NCBI GenBank assembly: GCA_022822125.1
Contig: JAJECF010000130.1
Coordinates: forward strand, 1-9,240
Direction of reading: 5' to 3'
Length of the DNA stretch: 9,240 bases
DNA from: Alphaproteobacteria bacterium
GTDB taxonomy: Bacteria; Pseudomonadota; Alphaproteobacteria; Bin95
Positions 1 to 5,521 of this stretch are shown here, piece after piece. Below the pieces are notes generated by a model, which was not told where the DNA came from, ran no database searches, and saw nothing but the letters and a program-made list of their open reading frames with translations. The translations under genes were made by a program, and so were the position numbers. Each line of letters opens with the position of its first letter. Positions within the stretch are counted from its first letter, which is position 1.

Positions 1-158
1 CGCTCGCCTCAAAACCGACCGCAGACACGACCCGCGACCCAATCAGGCCAGCCGCAGCGCCCCAAACGCAACGCAAACCTAAAACCGCATCCAAAATCTC
101 AGCCGCTATTCCTCAGAACCTCAATTCTGCAAGTGCCTCGGACACCAAAGAATTTCTT
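1..158. other. Non-coding stretch with no recognisable element
   Basis: I see no convincing gene, RNA or repeat here. The composition is visibly richer in A and C than the rest of the window, with runs such as AAACGCAACGCAAACC, and it differs from the GC-rich palindromes that follow. It may be the far end of an intergenic region whose neighbouring gene lies outside the window. Confidence 0.5.
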
Positions 159-167
159 ATGGACGGC

Positions 168-200
168 GGCACCGGGTTGAGACTCACGGGCAAATGCCGC
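168..200. repeat. Direct repeat, copy 1 of 2 (about 33 bp)
   Basis: This begins GGCACCGGGTTGA, then one variable base, then ACT, another variable base, and ends ACGGGCAAATGCCGC. The same sequence recurs at 568-600 with only two transition differences (G/A at the 14th position, C/T at the 18th). The copies are exactly 400 bp apart in the same orientation and flank the first group of palindromic repeats. Function unknown. It could be the conserved edge of a dispersed intergenic repeat that has duplicated. Confidence 0.75.
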
Positions 201-219
201 CCGGCCGCCCCCGCCTCTC

Positions 220-317
220 CTCATCCTGAGCAGCCGACCGGAGAGCCTGTCCTGAGCTTGTCGAAGGGGACGGTCCTTCGATACGCGCCCGCTGACGCGG
301 TCGCTACTCAGGATGAG
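220..317. repeat. Composite inverted-repeat element (REP-like)
   Basis: The outer arms CTCATCCTGAGCAGC (220-234) and GCTACTCAGGATGAG (303-317) are reverse complements at 14 of 15 positions. Nested inside is TCGAAGG (261-267) with CCTTCGA (275-281), so a transcript or a single strand could fold into a long stem. The CCTGAGCTTGTCGAAGG and CCTTCGATACGCG cores resemble short palindromic intergenic repeats that are abundant in several alphaproteobacterial groups. It is non-coding. The small open frames across it simply follow the GC-rich repeat. Confidence 0.75.
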
Positions 318-327
318 GAGGGGTCGG

Positions 328-428
328 AGCCCGCTGGAGCAGCCGCTGTTCAGGATGAGGAAGGGGGGAGGCGTCCGCTGGCGCGGTCGCTACTTGGGAA
401 GGGGGCTTGCTGGCGCTGCTGCTCGGGA
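328..428. repeat. Degenerate copies of the same palindromic repeat family
   Basis: Three decayed half-elements lie in tandem. They are GGAGCAGCCGCTGTTCAGGA (336-355), a stretch at 375-399 containing CTGGCGCGGTCGCTACTTGG, and GCGCTGCTGCTCGGGA (413-428). Each matches the reverse orientation of the CATCCTGAGTAGCG...CGCCAGC unit seen more cleanly at 694-738, but with substitutions. The decay gradient within one island suggests repeated local insertion or duplication of the unit. Confidence 0.55.
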
Positions 429-457
429 AGAACGACAAGGGAGCGACCGTCCTGCCC

Positions 458-493
458 TCATCCCGAGTAGCGGCGGAGCCGCGTATCGAGGGA
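458..493. repeat. Palindromic repeat unit, forward orientation
   Basis: The unit runs from CTCATCCCGAGTAGCGGCG to GCCGCGTATCGAGGGA. It is nearly identical to the reverse complement of 755-793, apart from a short indel in the loop. The inner GGCGGAGCCG can form a small hairpin. It belongs to the same family as 694-738, with C in place of T in the CATCCYGAG core. Confidence 0.7.
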
Positions 494-515
494 CGGCGCG
501 GACGGCGGGGGGTAT

Positions 516-550
516 CCTTCGATACGCGCCTCCTTCGGCAGGCTCGGGAC
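516..550. repeat. Partial palindromic repeat unit (CCTTCGATACGCGCC core)
   Basis: The core CCTTCGATACGCGCC (516-530) repeats the one at 275-289. It is followed by TCCTTCGGCAGGCTCGGGACAG, a variant of the CCTGAGCTTGTCGAAGG segment in reverse orientation. The 568-600 direct repeat lies 17 bp downstream. Confidence 0.6.
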
Positions 551-567
551 AGGCTGCTGATACCAAC

Positions 568-600
568 GGCACCGGGTTGAAACTTACGGGCAAATGCCGC
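568..600. repeat. Direct repeat, copy 2 of 2 (about 33 bp)
   Basis: Second copy of the 168-200 sequence, in the same orientation, with two transitions between copies. It is preceded by CTGATACCAAC rather than ATGGACGG, so the similarity stops sharply at the left edge. It also stops on the right, after GCCGC, which defines a discrete unit. Confidence 0.75.
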
Positions 601-693
601 TTGGCGTCCCCTCCTCTCGTCGCTCATTCCGAGCCGCCGCCGCCTTCTTTCCTTCGTCCTGAGCAGTGCCTGCGCCAGCAGACCCTCTCCCCT
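601..693. other. Inter-repeat spacer with one degenerate repeat half
   Basis: This stretch is mostly C/T-rich spacer. At 658-680 the sequence CCTGAGCAGTGCCTGCGCCAGC looks like a decayed CCTGAGTAGCGACCGCGCCAGC unit. I see no gene here. Confidence 0.4.
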
Positions 694-793
694 TCATCCT
701 GAGTAGCGACCGCGCCAGCGGGCGCGTATCGAAGGATGCTCCACACCCGCCGCTGTCCCTCGATACGCGGCTGGCGCCGCTACTCGGGATGAG
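694..793. repeat. Paired inverted palindromic repeats (best-preserved copy)
   Basis: The left unit (694-738) begins CATCCTGAGTAGCG, contains CGCGCC-AGC-GGGCGCG as an internal hairpin, and ends GCGTATCGAAGGATG. The right unit (755-793) is the same element inverted: TCCCTCGATACGCGG through CTGGCGCCGC to TACTCGGGATGAG. The two are separated by about 16 bp. Head-to-head pairing of REP-like units is typical of bacterial intergenic mosaic elements. I see no transposase of the REP-associated (RAYT) type in the window. Confidence 0.8.
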
Positions 794-809
794 TAGCTCG
801 GTCCGTATC

Positions 810-838
810 GTCATGGCCAGAACAAGGTCGCGCATGAC
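810..838. repeat. Imperfect palindrome GTCATG...CATGAC downstream of eipB
   Basis: The arms GTCATG (810-815) and CATGAC (833-838) flank a centre with further partial pairing (GCCAGAACAAGGTCGCG). This is a different repeat type from the CATCCTGAG family beside it. It resembles the GTCATGGCC...GGCCATGAC dispersed palindromes of alphaproteobacteria, but is degenerate. It lies about 40 bp past the eipB stop and could form a transcript-end hairpin, but there is no T-tract, so I do not call a terminator. Confidence 0.5.
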
Positions 839-880
839 CAGGGGAGGCATCCGGGCAGGGCGGGCCGGCGCCTCGCGCAT

Positions 881-1684
881 CTAGCAGTCGGGCGGGTCGT
901 GGAGTTCGACGGCCTTCAGGCGGTAGCGGATCGAAAAGTCGGGAAAGGCCAGAACCGCGTCGCCGCCAACGCCGTTTTCATAGAACCACTCGGTCGATTC
1001 GAACGCGGGCGCCGCCTCTCCATCCGCATCGAAAAAGGCGAATTGCGCGCGCCAGCGGGCGAGGCCGTCCAGCGCCGCCGGCGCTTCCGGGGCGTCGCCC
1101 GCCGCGCTCGCAGGCAGCACGAGCACGCTTGCCGTCAACAGGTCGTCATCGTCCTCGCCGAAGAACACCCGGCTCGTCAGCAGGCCCTTGCCGGCCCTGG
1201 CGTGGTCGATGACAGTCCGCACCCAGGCGGCGGGAAACATCGTGCCCGGCTCCAGGGCAAGGCGCCTTCCGCGCGGCTGGCCATAGACGGCCTCGCCGCC
1301 GCCTGCCGCTTCGAGCCGCGCGGTGCCGCTCCTCGCCTCGGTCGAGACGCCGTTGCGGACGGTCTTGCCGGAAAAGCCGTAAGCCAGGCCGTCCAGCCGT
1401 TCCCAGGCCGAGAATTCGACCCGGACCGAGACGGGCTCTCCGTCCGGCGTCCGGATAGACAGCCGGGTTTCGCGGTTCACGACGGTCCTGTCGCAGGAGG
1501 ACGACCATTCGTAGAGCGCGGCGCCCGAAAGCGCAGCGATGCCGGAGCCCTGGTCCGCGCGCAGCAGCCCGACCTCGTAAAGCGCCCGGTGCGGCGCAAT
1601 CCCGCCGCCCGCCGCCTCGGCCGCTATTGCGGCCAGCAGCAGGGCGAGGCCCGCAATGCGCCGTCCGCCGCGTCCCGAACCCAT
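881..1684 (-). CDS. eipB: EipB/DUF1849 periplasmic cell-envelope integrity protein
   Basis: This 267-residue protein matches the DUF1849 (EipB) family, periplasmic beta-barrel-like proteins that support envelope integrity in alphaproteobacteria such as Brucella. The start at 1684 is chosen because GGAGG (complement of 1691-1695) sits 6 nt upstream and the protein then opens with an Arg-rich n-region and a hydrophobic stretch (about residues 10-22), followed by Ala-rich likely signal-peptidase sites near residues 22-26. The family opening (PHRALYEV) starts at residue 31. Two cysteines are seen in the mature chain: Cys64 in WSSSCDRTV and Cys267, the final residue (HDPPDC). They match the conserved N- and C-terminal cysteines that form a disulfide in Brucella EipB. 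A longer start at 1807 would add 41 Arg/Pro-rich residues, destroy the signal peptide and run into the ssrA promoter, so I reject it. The gene is transcribed away from ssrA. The exact biochemical role is not established. Confidence 0.88.
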   Translation of the reverse strand: MGSGRGGRRIAGLALLLAAIAAEAAGGGIAPHRALYEVGLLRADQGSGIAALSGAALYEWSSSCDRTVVNRETRLSIRTPDGEPVSVRVEFSAWERLDGLAYGFSGKTVRNGVSTEARSGTARLEAAGGGEAVYGQPRGRRLALEPGTMFPAAWVRTVIDHARAGKGLLTSRVFFGEDDDDLLTASVLVLPASAAGDAPEAPAALDGLARWRAQFAFFDADGEAAPAFESTEWFYENGVGGDAVLAFPDFSIRYRLKAVELHDPPDC

Positions 1685-1711
1685 CTCCGACCTCCGCAAT
1701 CGCCGCCTCTC

Positions 1712-1717
1712 GCTATA
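1712..1717 (-). promoter_or_regulatory. Possible -10 box for eipB
   Basis: Read on the minus strand this is TATAGC, 27 nt upstream of the eipB start codon. The match to a sigma-70-type -10 is fair, and the same hexamer occurs in the promoter proposed at 5475-5480. No good -35 is seen at the right distance. CTTCCC at 1734-1739, spaced 16 nt, is the best available. The call is tentative. Confidence 0.35.
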
Positions 1718-1763
1718 CCGGATTGCGGCGCAAGGGAAGCCTGCGCGCGGCCCCGGGGCGCGA

Positions 1764-1792
1764 TTGCCCGGCGGCGCCTCGCGCCTTATACT
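1764..1792 (+). promoter_or_regulatory. Promoter of ssrA
   Basis: TTGCCC (1764-1769) and TATACT (1787-1792) are separated by exactly 17 nt. They match the sigma-70 consensus at 4 of 6 and 5 of 6 positions. Transcription would start near 1799-1800, just before the folded part of the tmRNA acceptor piece. This is the strongest promoter-like sequence in the window, as expected for an abundant stable RNA. It is divergent from the eipB promoter region. Confidence 0.75.
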
Positions 1793-1799
1793 GGAGACG

Positions 1800-2056
1800 C
1801 CGGGCATGCTCGGCTATGGCGATAAACGCCATGCGGAATAAGCGTTGCGGACCCGGGGGCAGTACCCGGCGCCTCCACCATCTGCGGGGGCGAACCAGGA
1901 TCGACGTGCGCGGTAAAGGCATGGTCTTCGTTCGGCATGGCACCACCGTTATCGGGCCGCAACTTAAGTGCGAATGACAATGAGGTCGCACTCGCTGCCT
2001 GATCGCTGATTCGGCAAGCGCGGTTTGGAGGGCACCGGGCAACAGAAGCCCTCCAT
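1800..2056 (+). ncRNA. ssrA: Transfer-messenger RNA (circularly permuted, two-piece alphaproteobacterial type)
   Basis: tmRNA rescues stalled ribosomes by acting as an alanyl-tRNA and then as a short mRNA. The gene is permuted, with the acceptor piece first and the coding piece second. Seen directly: a T-arm (CCGGG 1853-1857, loop GGCAGTA 1858-1864, CCCGG 1865-1869); the 3' acceptor strand CGCCTCC (1870-1876), then A and an encoded CCA (1878-1880); a 5-nt intervening TCTGC; and the 5' acceptor strand GGGGGCG (1886-1892), which pairs over all 7 bp with 1870-1876. The third pair is G.U, the alanyl-tRNA synthetase identity element. AACCAGGATCGACG follows, close to the conserved start of tmRNAs. 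CCATGC (1829-1834) can pair with GCATGG (1919-1924), joining the two pieces. The tag frame is at 1970-2002. The 3' part has a stem GGAGGGC (2027-2033) / GCCCTCC (2048-2054) around ACCGGGCAACAGAA. Both outer ends are approximate. The mature two-piece RNA is inferred from the permuted order and the known biology of this class. Confidence 0.93.
1970..2002 (+). other. tmRNA tag-peptide reading frame (ANDNEVALAA)
   Basis: The resume codon GCG at 1970 begins a frame reading A-N-D-N-E-V-A-L-A-A and ending with TGA (2000-2002). It is preceded by CTTAAGT, comparable to the short motif upstream of resume codons in other tmRNAs. The ANDN start is the part recognised by SspB-type adaptors, and the terminal LAA is the ClpX degron in known systems. 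It has no start codon or ribosome binding site and is translated only in trans. Confidence 0.92.
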
Positions 2057-2075
2057 CCTCATCGCATGGGGCGCC

Positions 2076-2080
2076 GGGGG
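2076..2080 (+). promoter_or_regulatory. Ribosome binding site for sspB
   Basis: GGGGG lies 4 nt before the ATG at 2085 but only 1 nt before the ATG at 2082, so it favours the second of the two tandem ATG codons. It lies downstream of the tmRNA 3' stem, so the translation signal for sspB stays outside the structured RNA. Confidence 0.5.
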
Positions 2081-2084
2081 AATG

Positions 2085-2564
2085 ATGGCCGAGGACTTCC
2101 TGGAATACGACCGGCTGGTCGAGGACGCGATGCGCGGCGTCGTCCGGCGCGCGCTCGAGGAAGCGGCCGAAAAGGGCCTGCCCGGCAACCACCATTTCTA
2201 CATCACCTTCGCCACCCGCCATCCGGCCGCGGCGGTGCCGCCGCGCCTCGCCGCGCAATATCCCGACACGATGACCATCGTGCTCCAGCACCAGTATTAC
2301 GGGCTGGAGGTCCATTCGACCCATTTCGAGGTGACGCTCTCCTTCAACCGCGTGCAGGAGCGCCTGCATATTCCCTGGGAGGCGGTGACCGTGTTCCACG
2401 ACCCGTCGGTCGATTTCGGCCTGCGCTTCTCCCGCCAGGGCGTCGAGCCGATACTGCCGGCCGGCGAGGCCGGGGAAGACGGGGCCGGGGACCCGGACGG
2501 CGGCAAGGGGGATGAAGGCGGCGGCGGCAATGTCGTGTCGCTGGACCGGTTCCGCAAGAAATAG
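2085..2564 (+). CDS. sspB: SspB-type adaptor for ClpXP degradation of ssrA-tagged proteins
   Basis: This 159-residue protein delivers proteins carrying the tmRNA tag to the ClpXP protease. The body matches the alphaproteobacterial SspB family: an N-terminal helix (residues 3-30), [12 protein letters not shown] (31-42), the basket-like core with [18 protein letters not shown] (59-76) and FEVTLSFN (81-88), then [10 protein letters not shown] (106-115). An acidic, Gly-rich linker (about 127-148) leads to the C-terminal [10 protein letters not shown] (150-159), a conserved basic tail that fits the ClpX-docking peptide. An upstream TTG at 2025 would extend the protein by 20 residues into the tmRNA 3' stem, so I reject it. 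The fumarase starts 14 nt after the stop and is probably cotranscribed. No terminator or clear promoter is seen between ssrA and this gene. Confidence 0.93.
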   Translation: MAEDFLEYDRLVEDAMRGVVRRALEEAAEKGLPGNHHFYITFATRHPAAAVPPRLAAQYPDTMTIVLQHQYYGLEVHSTHFEVTLSFNRVQERLHIPWEAVTVFHDPSVDFGLRFSRQGVEPILPAGEAGEDGAGDPDGGKGDEGGGGNVVSLDRFRKK

Positions 2565-2578
2565 AGGGGCGCGCAGGC

Positions 2579-4189
2579 ATGCCCGAATTCGCCTTCCACG
2601 AGATGTTCCCGCTCGCCAAGGGCGCCACGCCCTGGCGCCGGCTTGAGGGGGATTTCGTTTCCGTCGAGCGGTTCCGGGGCAAGGACTTCGTCTCGGTCGA
2701 TCCGGAGGCGCTGACGCTGCTCGCCCGCGAGGCTTTCCACGACATCTCGCATCTGCTGCGCCCCGGCCATCTGGCCCAGCTTGCGTCGATTCTCGACGAC
2801 CCGGAAGCCTCGCCCAATGACCGCTTCGTCGCGCTCGACCTGCTGAAGAACGCGAATATCGCCGCCGGCGGCGTGCTGCCCATGTGCCAGGACACGGGCA
2901 CCGCCATCGTCATGGGCAAGAAGGGCGAGCGGGTGCTGACCGGCGGCGGCGACGAAGAGGCGCTCTCGCGCGGCATCTTCCGCGCCTATGCGGAGGACAA
3001 TCTGCGCTATTCGCAACTCTCGCCGGTCTCCATGTTCGAGGAGCGCAACACCGGCTCCAACCTGCCGGCGCAGTTCGACCTCTATGCCGCCGCCGGCGAG
3101 GAATACGAGCTGCTGTTCATCGCCAAGGGCGGCGGGTCGGCCAACAAGTCCTTCCTCTACCAGGCGACGCCGGCCACGCTCCACCCGGACCGGCTGCTGC
3201 CCTTCATCGACGAGAAGATCCGCACGCTCGGTACCGCCGCCTGCCCGCCCTACCATCTGGCGGTCGTCATCGGCGGCACGTCGGCGGAGCTGAACCTGAA
3301 GACCGTGAAGCTCGCGAGCACGGGCTATCTCGACGGCCTGCCGGCGGCGGGCGGGGCGCATGGCTCGGCCTATCGCGACCGGGAGATGGAGGAGAAAATC
3401 CTGGAGGCGACACGCGCCATGGGCATCGGCGCGCAGTTCGGCGGCAAGTATTTCTGCCACGATGTGCGCGTGGTCCGCCTGCCGCGCCACGGCGCCTCGC
3501 TGCCTATCGGCATCGGCGTGTCCTGTTCGGCCGACCGCCAGGCGCTGGCGAAGATCACCCGCGACGGCGTGTTCCTGGAGGCGCTGGAGCGCGACCCGGC
3601 GCGCTTCCTGCCGGAGACGGATGCCGGGACGCTCGACGGCGATGTGGTCGCGCTCGACCTCAACCGGCCGATGGACGAAATCCGCGCCGAGCTCTCGCGC
3701 TATCCGATCCGCACCCGCCTCGCGCTCACCGGCCCGATCACGGTGGCGCGCGACCTTGCGCACCAGAAGATCGAGGCGAGGCTCGCTGCGGGCGAAGCCA
3801 TGCCCGCCTCTTTCCGCGACCACCCGATCTACTATGCCGGCCCGGCCAAAACGCCGGAGGGCATGGCGTCCGGCTCGTTCGGGCCGACGACGGCCGGGCG
3901 CATGGACGCCTTCGTGGACGCTTTCCAGGCAGCCGGCGGCAGCCATGTCATGCTCGCCAAGGGCAACCGCTCCGCGCAGGTGACGGCGGCCTGCAAGGCG
4001 CATGGCGGCTTCTATCTGGGCTCGGTCGGCGGCTCGGCGGCGCGGCTCGCGCAGGACCATATCCGCAAGGTGGAGGTCCTGGAATATCCGGAACTCGGCA
4101 TGGAGGCGATCTGGCGCATCGAGGTCGAGGACTTCCCCGCCTTCATCGTCATAGACGACAAGGGCAACGACTTCTTCGCCGGGATCTGA
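2579..4189 (+). CDS. fumA: Class I fumarate hydratase (iron-sulfur, single chain)
   Basis: This 536-residue cytosolic enzyme interconverts fumarate and malate in the TCA cycle. It is full length for the single-chain class I family, with the N-terminal domain and the C-terminal beta domain in one polypeptide. Three cysteines, Cys103 (PMCQDTGTA), Cys222 (ACPPYHL) and Cys316 (VSCSADR), have spacings of 119 and 94 residues. These are the spacings of the three 4Fe-4S ligands known in class I fumarases. Other family motifs are KGGGSANKS (183-191), [11 protein letters not shown] (433-443) and KGNRSAQV (461-468). The ATG at 2579 is preceded by the purine-rich GAGGGG. The symbol fumA follows the E. 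coli isoenzyme and does not imply orthology to FumA over FumB. The enzyme class is oxygen-sensitive. No class II (FumC) copy is in the window. Confidence 0.95.
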   Translation: MPEFAFHEMFPLAKGATPWRRLEGDFVSVERFRGKDFVSVDPEALTLLAREAFHDISHLLRPGHLAQLASILDDPEASPNDRFVALDLLKNANIAAGGVLPMCQDTGTAIVMGKKGERVLTGGGDEEALSRGIFRAYAEDNLRYSQLSPVSMFEERNTGSNLPAQFDLYAAAGEEYELLFIAKGGGSANKSFLYQATPATLHPDRLLPFIDEKIRTLGTAACPPYHLAVVIGGTSAELNLKTVKLASTGYLDGLPAAGGAHGSAYRDREMEEKILEATRAMGIGAQFGGKYFCHDVRVVRLPRHGASLPIGIGVSCSADRQALAKITRDGVFLEALERDPARFLPETDAGTLDGDVVALDLNRPMDEIRAELSRYPIRTRLALTGPITVARDLAHQKIEARLAAGEAMPASFRDHPIYYAGPAKTPEGMASGSFGPTTAGRMDAFVDAFQAAGGSHVMLAKGNRSAQVTAACKAHGGFYLGSVGGSAARLAQDHIRKVEVLEYPELGMEAIWRIEVEDFPAFIVIDDKGNDFFAGI

Positions 4190-4205
4190 GCGGCGGCGCC
4201 CCGCC

Positions 4206-5426
4206 GTGGAGAGGGACGGCGCCGCAGAAAAGGCCTATCCGCTCATTCTCGCCGGCATGGCGCTTGCCGTGTTCCTGACGGTTACGGCGGTGGCGATGCT
4301 GGGGCCCCTGCTCGTGGACATGGCCGCAGCGCTGGGGGTGACGGTTCCCGTAGCGGGCCAGCTCGTCACGGCGGCCGCTGCGGTCTGGGCCGTCTCGGCG
4401 CTGGCGGCGGGGCCGGCCTCGGACGCTTACGGGCGCAAGCCGGTGCTGCTGCTGGGCCTCTGCTTCCTGGCGGCGGGCGCGCTCGGCATGGGGCTCGCCC
4501 CCACATTCGCCGCGGCGATAGGCTTCAGCCTGCTGGTCGGGATCGGCGGCGGCATGGTGCCTCCGACATGCGTTTCGCTCGCAGCGGACATCGTTCCCGA
4601 AGCGCGCCGGCCCATGTCCATCGCGCTCATGACCATGCAGCCGGGGATGAGCGCTTTGCTGGGAGTCCCGTTCGCCGCCGCGCTCGGCGATTACGCGGGG
4701 TGGCGCCTGCCCTTTATCGCGGTCGGGCTGGCGCTGCTGCTCGCCGTCCTGCTGCTCCTCGCGCTCGCGCCCTACCGCCGGCCGGCCGCCGGCCGCGCGA
4801 ACCTCGCCGGCCGCATGCGGCGGGTCGCGGCCTTTCCGGTGACCTGGCACATGGCCGGAGCGAACATTCTGGCGCGCTCCGCCTGGGGCGTCATTCTCAC
4901 ATTCCTGCCGGCCTTCCTGATCGTGACCTACGGCCTCAGGACCGTGGAGGTGGCGCTGCCGATGGCCGTCGTCGCCTTGTGGATGACCGCGGCGCCCCTG
5001 ATGGGCGGCAGGATGGGCCGGATGCGCCGGCGGCTTCCGGTGACGGCCGCCCTGCTGCTGGCCGCCGCCGTTCCGGGGCTGGGCGTGTTCCTGCTCGATT
5101 GGGGGACGTGGTTCTCGGTGCTGGCGGCCGGCCTTTTCATGTTGTTGACGGTCCCCGTCACCACCGTCCTCATGATCGTGATCGCGGAGACCGGGGGCGA
5201 GTCCCGGGGCGCGCTTGCCGGCGTGATCTCCAGCAGCAATTGGGGCGGCACGGCGGCGGGCGCGGCCATTGGCGGCGCGCTTGTCGCCCGGCTCGGCTAT
5301 GACGCGCTCTCCTTCCTGCTGGCCGGCGCCGTGTTTGCAAGCGGCCTGCTCATGGCGCTCGCCGTCAACGAACGGGCCGTCGCCCGCACCCGCGCCCGCT
5401 TCTCCGGCCCGCCGGACGGGGGATAG
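4206..5426 (+). CDS. Major facilitator superfamily transporter
   Basis: This 406-residue inner-membrane protein has about 12 hydrophobic segments, the usual MFS fold and length. The MFS signature between TM2 and TM3 is present as GPASDAYGRKP (69-79). The second-half loop carries GGRMGRMRRR, a weaker relic of the same motif. The Pro- and Gly-rich GGGMVPP in TM4 and the overall size suggest a drug:H+ antiporter or AraJ-like efflux protein, but the substrate cannot be read from sequence. The start is GTG at 4206, only 16 nt after the fumarase stop and with no obvious ribosome binding site. The next ATG (4257, residue 18) would cut into TM1. It is probably cotranscribed with fumarase, but nothing indicates a functional tie. 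Confidence 0.85.
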   Translation: MERDGAAEKAYPLILAGMALAVFLTVTAVAMLGPLLVDMAAALGVTVPVAGQLVTAAAAVWAVSALAAGPASDAYGRKPVLLLGLCFLAAGALGMGLAPTFAAAIGFSLLVGIGGGMVPPTCVSLAADIVPEARRPMSIALMTMQPGMSALLGVPFAAALGDYAGWRLPFIAVGLALLLAVLLLLALAPYRRPAAGRANLAGRMRRVAAFPVTWHMAGANILARSAWGVILTFLPAFLIVTYGLRTVEVALPMAVVALWMTAAPLMGGRMGRMRRRLPVTAALLLAAAVPGLGVFLLDWGTWFSVLAAGLFMLLTVPVTTVLMIVIAETGGESRGALAGVISSSNWGGTAAGAAIGGALVARLGYDALSFLLAGAVFASGLLMALAVNERAVARTRARFSGPPDGG

Positions 5427-5451
5427 CGGGAGTCCGGGGCGCGGGCGGCGT

Positions 5452-5480
5452 TTGAAATCCGGGCCGTTTCGGCGTATAGC
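5452..5480 (+). promoter_or_regulatory. Promoter of the DAHP synthase-pncB-nadE operon
   Basis: TTGAAA (5452-5457) and TATAGC (5475-5480) are separated by 17 nt, in the 95-nt gap after the MFS gene. They match the sigma-70 consensus at 4 of 6 and 4 of 6 positions. The predicted start near 5487 leaves a leader of about 35 nt before the DAHP synthase ATG. No leader peptide or attenuator is visible in that short leader. Confidence 0.55.
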
Positions 5481-5521
5481 CCCGCCTTTCCGCGTGGCGC
5501 ATCAAGCTGAGGAGACGGCGC

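Noticed and set aside
168..793. A CRISPR array
   Set aside because: The repeats are inverted, unequal and degenerate, without regular spacers of similar length, and no cas gene is present.
810..838. Rho-independent terminator for eipB
   Set aside because: The palindrome is imperfect and no T-tract follows in the direction of eipB transcription.
159..884. Several short open frames of 60-130 codons in the first 880 bases
   Set aside because: They run through inverted repeats on both strands at once, and their products are low-complexity Pro/Arg/Ala strings that repeat with the DNA palindromes.
899..1825. A 308-codon plus-strand frame opposite eipB
   Set aside because: The minus strand carries a signal peptide, a well-placed ribosome binding site and EipB family motifs. 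The plus-strand product has none of these and would run over the ssrA promoter.
1851..1880. An ordinary tRNA gene ending in CCA
   Set aside because: A T-arm and acceptor strand are present, but no D-arm or anticodon arm lies upstream. The matching 5' acceptor strand is downstream, which fits permuted tmRNA instead.
1713..2399. A 228-codon minus-strand frame across ssrA and the start of sspB
   Set aside because: The plus strand here holds a structured tmRNA and a conserved SspB. The antisense protein shows no family features.
2297..4060. A 587-codon minus-strand open frame opposite fumarase
   Set aside because: Shadow of the fumarase reading frame. It has no recognisable domain and an Arg/Ala/His-rich composition.
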